Assembly (NCBI GenBank): GCA_963784135.1
Contig: CAWAQG010000004.1
Coordinates: 124,001-188,000 of the forward strand
Source of the DNA: JADFXI01 sp963784135
GTDB taxonomy: Bacteria; Nitrospirota; Thermodesulfovibrionia; Thermodesulfovibrionales; Dissulfurispiraceae
Direction: 5' to 3'
DNA: 64,000 bases
Part shown: positions 44,639-51,837 of the stretch, in pieces
How the letters are laid out: each line of letters starts with the position of its first letter
How positions within the stretch are numbered: position 1 is the first letter of the stretch
Made by a program: the position numbers and the translations under genes
Notes under the pieces: model-generated
Database searches by the model: none
What the model was told of the DNA's origin: nothing
The model's input: only the letters and a program-made list of their open reading frames with translations

Positions 44639-45304
44639 ATGCCATACGCTGAACGCACAACGCTGAACCCACAACGCTCGCTTGCGGCAAGGTTTGCCGG
44701 GTTTATGCTCTTAGTCGCTCTTTCCTGTACTGCAGTAAATTATTCTTTTGCGGCCGCAGAGCCGGCGGGACCGGCAGAGGTCATTAAGGGATTCAATGCG
44801 GCGCTGCTGGATTCCATGAAGAAGGCGGGTGAACTCGGCTATACGGGACGCTATAAGCTCATGGAGCCGGTCATTAAAGAGGCTTTTGCCATTCCCTTTA
44901 TGGCGACCGCGACTGCCGGAAGCAACTGGAAGACTTTTAATGAGAAACAAAAGCAAATTTTCCTTGAGACTTACACTGAATGGACAATTGCATCCTATGC
45001 AGGACAGTTTAATGATTACTCGGGAGAGCGTTTTGAAATAGCTTCGGAATCAAAGCCTGTGAACGGTATTGTGACTGTTGTCAGCAAGCTCATTCAGTCC
45101 AATAACGAGCACGTTGATTTCCACTACCAGCTGCGGAAGGTGGATGGCTTGTGGCGCATTGTGGATATAAAAATTATGGGCGTGAGCCAGCTTGCCCTGA
45201 CACGGGTACAGTTTGTGAGTGTAATTAAAACCAGAGGGTTTGACGCCTTGATTGCCATGCTAAAAAAGAAAACCGATAATTTCTCGAAGAGAGCGGAAAA
45301 GTAG
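44639..45304 (+). CDS. hpnM: HpnM / MlaC-family periplasmic lipid-binding protein
   Basis: A 221-residue Ttg2D/MlaC-type protein. A signal peptide (MLLVALSCTAVNYSFAAAEP) is preceded by about 22 residues encoded by a short 7-base/14-base DNA repeat. The mature part has RYKLMEPVIKEAFAIPFMA, FLETYTEWTIASYAGQF and YQLRKVDGLWRIVDIKIMG, all typical. MlaC proteins ferry phospholipids across the periplasm; HpnM is the hopanoid-cluster version. The annotated ATG follows AGGGGG, but a start nearer the signal peptide cannot be excluded. It is transcribed away from hpnN and towards mlaA. Confidence 0.9.
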   Translation: MPYAERTTLNPQRSLAARFAGFMLLVALSCTAVNYSFAAAEPAGPAEVIKGFNAALLDSMKKAGELGYTGRYKLMEPVIKEAFAIPFMATATAGSNWKTFNEKQKQIFLETYTEWTIASYAGQFNDYSGERFEIASESKPVNGIVTVVSKLIQSNNEHVDFHYQLRKVDGLWRIVDIKIMGVSQLALTRVQFVSVIKTRGFDALIAMLKKKTDNFSKRAEK

Positions 45305-45361
45305 GGCCGGATTGTCTGACGTTGCAGGCCGGTGAACATTAAAATTATGGGAGGAACAGCT

Positions 45362-46126
45362 TTGAAGGGACTTCGTATCTTGCTAATCATGGTTATTTTG
45401 TTATCAATGGCTGCGTCTGCCTGGTCGCAGACACCGTTTACCGGCCTTTTGGGGGATGATTCTAAAGCAAAGGGGAATGCTGTCGAAAATGAGAACGAAA
45501 CAGAACAACTCTCCGAAGGAGAAACTCTCCCCGACCCTCTTGAGCCATGGAACCGTTTTGCTTTTGAATTTAATGACAGATTGTACTTCTGGCTCATGAA
45601 ACCGGCTGCCCGAGGCTACAACGCGGTGGTACCCGAGGTGGCAAGAACGTCGATAAATAATTTTTTCCGCAATCTTGAGATGCCCATAAGGTTTGTGAAT
45701 GCCATCCTTCAGGCACAGCCGAAAGCAGCCGGGATAGAACTGGTCCGCTTCAGCCTGAACAGTTCTGTCGGCCTCGGCGGTCTGTTTGATGTTATGAAAC
45801 AGAACCCCAACTTTCAGCCCCAGGAGAAGGACACGGGTCAGACACTCGGAAAGTACGGCATAGGAAATGGTTTATATATAGTCTGGCCTTTTTTGGGTCC
45901 CTCAACTATCAGAGATACGGCCGGCTTTGTCGGCGACGGCTTCCTGACCCCGATCGATTATATAACGCCGGTCGAGGATATGCTGGCTGTTAACGGATAT
46001 GACTATTTCAATAAAACGTCATTGCATATCGGCGAATACGAGGATTTTAAGGAAGCTGCCATCGACCCTTATATCGCGGTCAAAGATGCGTATCTCCAGC
46101 ACCGGAAATATTTGCTTGGCCGGTAG
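45362..46126 (+). CDS. mlaA: MlaA/VacJ-family outer-membrane lipid-trafficking protein
   Basis: A roughly 254-residue VacJ homologue: DPLEPWNRFAFEFNDRLYFW, RTSINNFFRNLEMPIRFVNA, GLGGLFDVM and GQTLGKYGIGNG are diagnostic. The TTG at 45362 is preferred because GGGAGG lies eight bases upstream; a GTG ten codons earlier has no such site. The N-terminal signal ends ASAWSQ with no lipobox Cys, unlike E. coli MlaA, so it is probably not a lipoprotein. With hpnM and hpnN it forms a lipid-transport trio. Tandem stops (TAG TAA) run into an inverted-repeat element. Confidence 0.92.
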   Translation: MKGLRILLIMVILLSMAASAWSQTPFTGLLGDDSKAKGNAVENENETEQLSEGETLPDPLEPWNRFAFEFNDRLYFWLMKPAARGYNAVVPEVARTSINNFFRNLEMPIRFVNAILQAQPKAAGIELVRFSLNSSVGLGGLFDVMKQNPNFQPQEKDTGQTLGKYGIGNGLYIVWPFLGPSTIRDTAGFVGDGFLTPIDYITPVEDMLAVNGYDYFNKTSLHIGEYEDFKEAAIDPYIAVKDAYLQHRKYLLGR

Positions 46127-46129
46127 TAA

Positions 46130-46290
46130 GCGCTTCAATTCATAAATACGGTTGCATTCGAGCGCCGCTACATCAGCTCCCGCTTCGTTGCACTCCTTCG
46201 CCGTACGGGACAGTACGCCTCAGTCCTGCGCCTCGCGGGCGCTGCGCATCGACTCTCTCGGTGCGACACCGTATTTATGAACTGAAGCGC
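46130..46290. repeat. 161-bp inverted-repeat element between convergent genes
   Basis: Arms of 23 bases at 46130-46152 and 46268-46290 are inverted copies with one mismatch; each contains TTCATAAATACGGT in one orientation. The interior has smaller dyads such as GTAC-GGGACA-GTAC (near 46202). It exactly fills the space between the mlaA stop and the GGDEF-gene stop, so it may act as a bidirectional terminator or be a small mobile palindrome. Confidence 0.65.
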
Positions 46291-48113
46291 TACATCAATC
46301 CGTCCGGCTTGTTCGCAACAATTACCCTGTTTCTGCCGACCATCTTTGCTGTATAAAGGGCATCATCCGCCGATTGTATAATTTTTTCAGAATTATCTCC
46401 ATCCTCGGGATAGCATGAAACCCCGATGCTTAATGTTATTTTCCCGCCGGGCTGCTCCTCAGCCCTGGGGAACTTATGGCACTCAACCGCGCTGCGTATC
46501 CTTTCCGCAATTGCAGAGGTCTCCTCTTTTGTTGTTTCCGGGAGCATGGCAATAAATTCTTCACCGCCATACCGGCCTGCAACATCTGTCTCCCGCATAG
46601 TGTCGACTATCAACCCCGCTATTGTTTTCAGAAGAACGTCACCCTGGGGATGACCGTTTAAGTCGTTATATTTCTTGAAAAGGTCTAAATCCATCATCAT
46701 AATTCCAAAGGGTTTGTTGTACCTGTTGGCCCTCGAAATCTCGGAAGACAGCGACTTTAGGAACGACCCGCGGTTCTTTATCTCTGTCAGGCTGTCAGTC
46801 TCCGAAAGCTCCAGTGTCTTTTCATATAGCTTGGCATTGGATACGGCCAATATGGCCGAGTCCAGTAAGCGCATGCATGCGTCAAGATCAAATTTAGAAT
46901 CAAGTTCTGAACTGCGTGTAATATCAACTATAAATATGCCGACAGGCGCGAACAGGTCGCAGCCGGCGCATTTTTTCAACTTTTCAGAAGCAGTCCTTAA
47001 TATTTCGCCCCGGCAATAAGTGTCCGAAATATTCCAGCACCTTCTGTCCGCCGATTTATAGGCAGTACATATCGAGCCTTCAGGACAATGAAAAAAATCG
47101 TAACATTTATCTTTAAGTGAGGTCTGAACAGGAAAGATTGCTATCTCCTTTGCGTTATTCATAATATTCCTGAATACCGAGTCCTCATATGACGACTTTA
47201 TAACAACAGATGAGAGGAAGTGGGCATCGCAGGTCAACAGTGTATTGGTGAACGCATTGTCATCCGAAAGAGGAATTGAAAGCCCGTTATCGTCTTTATC
47301 CACCAGTGCCACTCTGTTTTTATCAACTGAAAGGTATTGTATATTTGAAATGCCTGTCAGCAGGGACAGTTCCTCTCTGATTGTTCTTATCACTTCATCC
47401 ATAACGATTGAGGACCGGAGTTTCTCGGAAAGTGCGTAGAGCCTTTTGACTTCTTCCTGTTTTTTATAAAGTTTGTCCGACAGGTATGTCACGACATAGG
47501 CGGTAAAGAAAAATGTGCTCGCCAATACAACGCCGTATGACGCCATTACGGAAATATCTCCAAAAAGAATGGGTTCATTCCTGAATATTGCAAAATGCGG
47601 AAGGACGCCGAAATGCACTAATGCTCCAATTGTTGTTATTAGGGCCATTGCGACGGCGGCAAACCTGAATGTCCATATCCTCGGAAGGATGATGCCGCTG
47701 ATTACGATATGAAAGACAAAGTAATATAAAAAGGGGCTGTCGCAGCCGCCGGAGAAATAGACCGCAACGGTAAGGGTGATATAATCGAGGCAGATTTGCA
47801 GCAGGGCATCTTTTCTAAGGTCGTTCCTGACTTTCAGCCTGTGCTGGAAATAAATGTTATATATTGCAACAAATCCTAATACAAGATAAACCGGTATCAG
47901 AGAAAATGTGAGGTCTGCCAGTTCCCTGATGGTATGAGTTCCCACGAGGATGCCGGTACACGCCGCCCATCTTAGCCTGATAAGCCAGTGCAGCCTTTCT
48001 TTTAATTCCTCGGCGCTTACAGGATAATCGATTTGAACCGACAGAATTTTCTTGAAAATGTCGGGGAAGCCACCCGTCGCACTCATTTTTTTATCTTCCA
48101 ATACTGCCGGCAT
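46290..48113 (-). CDS. Membrane diguanylate cyclase with Cys/Trp-rich sensory region
   Basis: A 607-residue protein. About six transmembrane helices span residues 30-200, then a coiled linker, a GAF-like region (about 225-430) and a C-terminal GGDEF domain with RYGGEEFIAMLPE, the active GGEEF form. Within the GAF-like part is a Cys cluster: KCYDFFHCPEG, ICTAYKSADRRCWN, DTYC and KCAGC. It closely mirrors the tail of the MerR regulator at 5.3 kb. The enzyme should make cyclic di-GMP in response to a membrane or metal/redox-type signal; the ligand is not known. It neighbours an EAL-like/HDOD gene. Confidence 0.9.
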   Translation of the reverse strand: MPAVLEDKKMSATGGFPDIFKKILSVQIDYPVSAEELKERLHWLIRLRWAACTGILVGTHTIRELADLTFSLIPVYLVLGFVAIYNIYFQHRLKVRNDLRKDALLQICLDYITLTVAVYFSGGCDSPFLYYFVFHIVISGIILPRIWTFRFAAVAMALITTIGALVHFGVLPHFAIFRNEPILFGDISVMASYGVVLASTFFFTAYVVTYLSDKLYKKQEEVKRLYALSEKLRSSIVMDEVIRTIREELSLLTGISNIQYLSVDKNRVALVDKDDNGLSIPLSDDNAFTNTLLTCDAHFLSSVVIKSSYEDSVFRNIMNNAKEIAIFPVQTSLKDKCYDFFHCPEGSICTAYKSADRRCWNISDTYCRGEILRTASEKLKKCAGCDLFAPVGIFIVDITRSSELDSKFDLDACMRLLDSAILAVSNAKLYEKTLELSETDSLTEIKNRGSFLKSLSSEISRANRYNKPFGIMMMDLDLFKKYNDLNGHPQGDVLLKTIAGLIVDTMRETDVAGRYGGEEFIAMLPETTKEETSAIAERIRSAVECHKFPRAEEQPGGKITLSIGVSCYPEDGDNSEKIIQSADDALYTAKMVGRNRVIVANKPDGLM

Positions 48114-48238
48114 TTTTTTAACCTCTTAGTCTTATTATACTACTTACTATTTTTGTATTGCCAAAGAAAACAGACGCTAATGTTAATCTTTAAATCCAGT
48201 GAGTTGCTGTCCTTCCCGTCTGATCGGAATTGAACTGC

Positions 48239-48265
48239 TCAAGTTTATTCATAAGTGGCCGATAA
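48239..48265 (+). promoter_or_regulatory. Near-consensus sigma-28 (FliA) promoter
   Basis: TCAAGTTT (48239-48246), 11 bases, then GCCGATAA (48258-48265). The E. coli FliA consensus is TAAAGTTT-N11-GCCGATAA, so 15 of 16 positions match with the exact spacer. The start codon of a small protein lies 66 bases downstream. Confidence 0.75.
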
Positions 48266-48331
48266 TATAAGCAGCGGGTAATAGACTTTAGTGGAATAGA
48301 GTGATAAATTCATAGCAAAAGGAGAAGGACA

Positions 48332-48661
48332 ATGCAAATTCCTCCAATCGCACCACCTCCAGGATACGGTAACGGCATAGCCGATATAAACTTACCAAAA
48401 CAAACAACGCCAACACCTGCAACGACAGGGGACACTGTACAGCTTTCGACTTACGCCAGGGCCAAACAACTCAAGGAAGATGGAGCAAGCAATTCAGTGA
48501 TTGGCGCACAACTGGGCCTGGATGCTAAAACTGTAGAAACGTATTTTGGCACGCCGGCTGCGGCAGCAGCGACAACTCCTCCTCAGCCTTTCAGTCCTGC
48601 GCAGGAAGCAATACAACAGTCTGTTGTGCAAGCGCCGGCGGTGACTCAAACGAAGAAATAG
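48332..48661 (+). CDS. Small protein with HTH-like segment, sigma-28-dependent
   Basis: A 109-residue protein. Pro/Thr-rich, low-complexity ends flank a central segment: DTVQLSTYARAKQLKEDG followed by SNSVIGAQLGLDAKTVETYF, which looks like a small helix-turn-helix or LuxR-like recognition unit. No signal peptide or membrane helix is seen. AAAGGAGAAGG lies before the ATG. The FliA-type promoter upstream and a strong terminator downstream make it a single-gene transcript tied to motility. The product is not recognised as any known flagellar protein. Confidence 0.8.
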   Translation: MQIPPIAPPPGYGNGIADINLPKQTTPTPATTGDTVQLSTYARAKQLKEDGASNSVIGAQLGLDAKTVETYFGTPAAAAATTPPQPFSPAQEAIQQSVVQAPAVTQTKK

Positions 48662-48690
48662 AACAAGTATAAGTTTTAAAATACGGACCG

Positions 48691-48723
48691 ATGGATATGT
48701 TTAAAAGGCATATCCATTTTTTA
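48691..48723 (+). terminator. Rho-independent terminator of the sigma-28 gene
   Basis: ATGGATATG (48691-48699) pairs perfectly with CATATCCAT (48709-48717) around a nine-base loop and runs into TTTTTT ending at 48722. It lies 30 bases after the stop codon. Confidence 0.8.
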
Positions 48724-48786
48724 TTTGCTATGTGTTTTCTATCGTGGTTAAATTGCCTGAACGTTCGCCGGCAAAGTAATTCGCTT

Positions 48787-49995
48787 CTAAGCAGTAAACT
48801 CGTCAGCCCATTTACAGGCTTCCATGTAGATACCGGGGACCGCATCCCCAGGGACGCACGTCTGAGCAGCGTACTCCTTAACGGTATCCCATTCCCCTTT
48901 TTGGTAACATTCCGCAAGCCTTAGATATTTTGCCGCCTCCCCCTCTCCATACACTAATGCATCCGAAATACTTTTTGAGATGGATATTTTTTCCACAATC
49001 TCATTCATCGGTTGATCAAGTATGGCATCCAAATGTGCAAAAAGCCCTAACATGAACAGTTCTTTTTGCGTTGTCGCGCAAGTACTTATGTGGCCCAGCC
49101 TTTCACAGAATCTTGCCTTGATGCACGAGTTTCTGATTAATTCTTCCGGTTTGCCCACAGAGACCTTTGACAGCAGGATCAGAGAGACCAAACGTTTTAA
49201 CTCGTCCAGGCCGATAATCATGAGAGCTTTTCTTATAGAACTGATTTCAGCCCTCCTCTTCATAAAAGCTGAATTGACGTAACGCAGAAGTTTATATGAA
49301 ATAGAAACGTCATGCTCTACGATTTTCTGTATTTCATCCATGTTGACATGGGCTTTGTTTATTTCAACAACCAGGTTTAACAATTGTACAGTGGAGCTGG
49401 TAAGTTCTCTTCCCTTTATGATTTCCGGCTTGCTGAAGAAGTATCCTTGAAAGTATTCAAAGCCCGTATTAAATGCTGCCTTAAACTCTTCATTTGTCTC
49501 AATCTTCTCCGCGAGAAACTTTTTCCCTGTAAATTCCGGGTTGCTCGTTAGTTTCTTTATCTCGTCCATCGGCATTGAACGGAAATCTATTTTAATAATG
49601 TTCGCAAGTTTTATGAACGATTGCATCTCTGGTTTAAAAAAGAAGTCATCAAGGGCCAGATAATATCCGGCTTTAGATAATTTTCTGCAGGATTCTATTA
49701 CCGCCTGGTCGGGTTTAACGTCTTCGAGGATTTCCACGACGGTTGATTCAGGTGGGAACATGGAAGGAATCTCAGTTAATAACAAGTTCTGAGTAAAATT
49801 AATGAATGCCCTCTTCCCTCCGGTAATACGTTCGATGCCGATTGTGAAGAAACTGCTGGAAAGCACCTTCGATGTCGCGGTATCACCGTCCACTTCCGGA
49901 AAGAAATTTGATAAACCATCCCGGAATAACAGTTCATATGCAAACAACGTTTTCTTTCTGTCTAAAATAGGTTGTCGGGCAATATATGCATCCAT
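48787..49995 (-). CDS. EAL-like/HDOD (YuxH-type) signalling protein
   Basis: A 402-residue protein. The N-terminal half (about 1-200) is a degenerate EAL domain: ARQPILDRKKTLFAYELLFR has YELL where active enzymes have ExLxR with an EAL core, and ALDDFFF and KIDFRS replace parts of the metal site. Cyclic di-GMP hydrolysis is therefore unlikely. The C-terminal half is an HDOD domain (DVSISYKLLRYVNSAFMKRR, ALMIIGLDELKRLVSLILLS). Relatives such as CdgJ act in motility control. It lies between the sigma-28 gene and a tRNA, close to the diguanylate cyclase. Confidence 0.9.
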   Translation of the reverse strand: MDAYIARQPILDRKKTLFAYELLFRDGLSNFFPEVDGDTATSKVLSSSFFTIGIERITGGKRAFINFTQNLLLTEIPSMFPPESTVVEILEDVKPDQAVIESCRKLSKAGYYLALDDFFFKPEMQSFIKLANIIKIDFRSMPMDEIKKLTSNPEFTGKKFLAEKIETNEEFKAAFNTGFEYFQGYFFSKPEIIKGRELTSSTVQLLNLVVEINKAHVNMDEIQKIVEHDVSISYKLLRYVNSAFMKRRAEISSIRKALMIIGLDELKRLVSLILLSKVSVGKPEELIRNSCIKARFCERLGHISTCATTQKELFMLGLFAHLDAILDQPMNEIVEKISISKSISDALVYGEGEAAKYLRLAECYQKGEWDTVKEYAAQTCVPGDAVPGIYMEACKWADEFTA

Positions 49996-50215
49996 GGCCT
50001 TTTCATCTCAATTGCTGTAATAAACAGACTCAATTTTCATAATAATAATCCATTATATCATAATGCATAGTTCATAAAGCAGAAGAAGGTGGCTATTGGG
50101 CTGAGGACCCTGCTCTTGCCGGTTGTTTCTGCATCGCCCTTTACCTTATGCGATGAGGTGTCTATCGTTAATCAGCTTTGCATCTATAGCGTAGTTGCTG
50201 ATACAAAGAAAAATT

Positions 50216-50292
50216 TGGTGCCCCCTAGAGGGATCGAACCTCTGGCCCCAGGTTTAGGAAACCTGTGCTCTATCCTACTGAGCTAAGGGGGC
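50216..50292 (-). tRNA. tRNA-Arg (anticodon CCT)
   Basis: Read on the minus strand the 77 bases fold as a cloverleaf. The acceptor stem is GCCCCCT/AGGGGGC, the D arm starts TAGCTCAG, the anticodon stem is CAGGT/ACCTG with loop TTCCTAA, and the T arm is AGAGG-TTCGATC-CCTCT. The 3' ACCA is encoded. Anticodon CCT reads AGG arginine codons. Confidence 0.95.
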
Positions 50293-50309
50293 TCCCGGAC
50301 TGAACAAAT

Positions 50310-50339
50310 ATTTTAGCACAAACGGCGGCAATATGGTAA
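50310..50339 (-). promoter_or_regulatory. Candidate promoter for tRNA-Arg
   Basis: On the minus strand TTACCA (50339-50334) and TAAAAT (50315-50310) are separated by 18 bases, with the tRNA 5' end 18 bases further on. Confidence 0.4.
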
Positions 50340-50448
50340 TGGTGAATCAGGGCGGATACACTTAGTACTTCGCTATCGAAAAATTGGGATTTGCCGCCGA
50401 AAATAGTTCCAGCGCCGCGAAAAACAAATTCTCCCCTTCTTCTGCCTT

Positions 50449-51081
50449 CTACGGGAGTTCGAGGCCGAAGGCCTCCAGGGCTGTGCGGGTGGATTCATAC
50501 CCTGTGTGGTGAATGCCATGGATATCAAGGCTATTGGCAACCTCCACAAACATTGAACGGTCATCTAAATAGACCACTTTCGACGGTGACACTCTTGCAA
50601 TGTCGAGCGCCATGCGGTAAATATCCACATCCGGCTTTCTGTAGTGCACGAAACAGGATGAGATGAATATATCGATGAACGTGCCAAGTTCGAATTTGTT
50701 GATACGGTGTATGGTGAGTTCCCTTCCCTCGTTGCTGATCGCGACTGTTTTAAGATTGTAGCGTTCCTTCAGTTTGCGTATGAAATCTATCATCTCGGGA
50801 AAGGGCCTGGATTGTCCGAACATGAAGGCAGTAAACTCCTCCATTGTAAAAGAGCGTTCTTTATAGAATATGACCTGGTATAAATATTCGTACAGGCTAA
50901 GTTTGCCTTCCTCGTAGGTGCCGAAGGTCAGGTGGTGGCGCTCGTCCATTTCTTCGTAATCCAGACGGAACGTCTCAGCAGCCTTCCGGCGTAATCCGCG
51001 GTCCCAACCATTGTTGAGCAGCAACCCGCCAATATCAAGGAACAAAGTTGTAATGTGTGAAGATGGCGACTGGGGAAACAA
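50449..51081 (-). CDS. HAD-superfamily hydrolase
   Basis: A 210-residue HAD-IA type protein. Motif I reads LFLDIGGLLLNNGW, with the nucleophile Asp followed by IG, as in many DIGG-type members. Motif II is AISNEGREL, motif III has the Lys in HYRKPDVDIYRMAL, and motif IV is VVYLDDRSMFVEVA. These are usually small-molecule phosphatases; the substrate cannot be told. It is a single gene between the tRNA and the divergent Rieske gene. Confidence 0.88.
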   Translation of the reverse strand: MFPQSPSSHITTLFLDIGGLLLNNGWDRGLRRKAAETFRLDYEEMDERHHLTFGTYEEGKLSLYEYLYQVIFYKERSFTMEEFTAFMFGQSRPFPEMIDFIRKLKERYNLKTVAISNEGRELTIHRINKFELGTFIDIFISSCFVHYRKPDVDIYRMALDIARVSPSKVVYLDDRSMFVEVANSLDIHGIHHTGYESTRTALEAFGLELP

Positions 51082-51284
51082 TTCAATATGCCTCCTCTTG
51101 TTTTTTGTACTATCTCAGTCCAATTTGAATCCTGGCAACAACGCTTATAATTTAACACATCGGAGTAAAAAGTTAAACTTATGACGCAATGAAAGGAAGA
51201 CCCATTAAAAAATTTGCCCATCTTATAGAAATGTGGTAAGCTTTTGAAAAATGTAATTTCAGCAGAGCGGGTGAAGGATAGGCG

Positions 51285-51824
51285 ATGGAACAAAATGGCT
51301 ATACTCCGGAAGGCGGACAGGAGGAAACAACCCGACGGCGCTTTCTCAAATGGCTGCTCGGCATTATTGCGGCAGTGAATGTGCTTATAGCCGGCATTCC
51401 CTTTTTACGTTCGCTGGCCGGACCAGCGGCCAGGGCGAAAAAAAGTGAGTGGCTGAAGGTGGCTGCAATAAGCTCATTGCCTGAGGGGAGGCCTGTGGAC
51501 ATACGGTTCATGGCCGAACCCGAAGAGGCGTACATCCATACCGAGGTGCTGTATTCTGTTTGGGTCATCAAGCATTCCCCTGATGAAATAACGGTCTTTT
51601 CTCCTATTTGTCCCCATTTAGGGTGCCGCTACCAATGGGACCAGCAAACAGGGCGGTTCGAATGTCCCTGCCATGCCAGCTTGTTTGCCCCTGACGGCAA
51701 AGTGCTCGGCGGGCCGGCGCCTCGCCCCCTCGATACGCTGCCGGCAAGAATTGATAACGGGAACCTGTTCATAAAGTGGGAGCGCTTCAAGGTAGGGACT
51801 CCTGCGAAAATTCCGATAGCCTGA
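51285..51824 (+). CDS. Rieske iron-sulfur protein of a bc-type complex
   Basis: A 179-residue protein. An N-terminal membrane anchor (about 20-45) follows a twin-Arg-like TTRRRFLKWLLG, consistent with Tat export. The [2Fe-2S] motifs are CPHLGCRYQWD and CPCHASLFAPDG, with HLG and HAS supplying the His ligands. It passes electrons from quinol to cytochrome c. Its stop lies 13 bases before the cytochrome b/c gene, and the two are one operon. GGTGAAGGATAGG precedes the ATG. Confidence 0.93.
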   Translation: MEQNGYTPEGGQEETTRRRFLKWLLGIIAAVNVLIAGIPFLRSLAGPAARAKKSEWLKVAAISSLPEGRPVDIRFMAEPEEAYIHTEVLYSVWVIKHSPDEITVFSPICPHLGCRYQWDQQTGRFECPCHASLFAPDGKVLGGPAPRPLDTLPARIDNGNLFIKWERFKVGTPAKIPIA

Positions 51825-51837
51825 GGAGGAACATATA

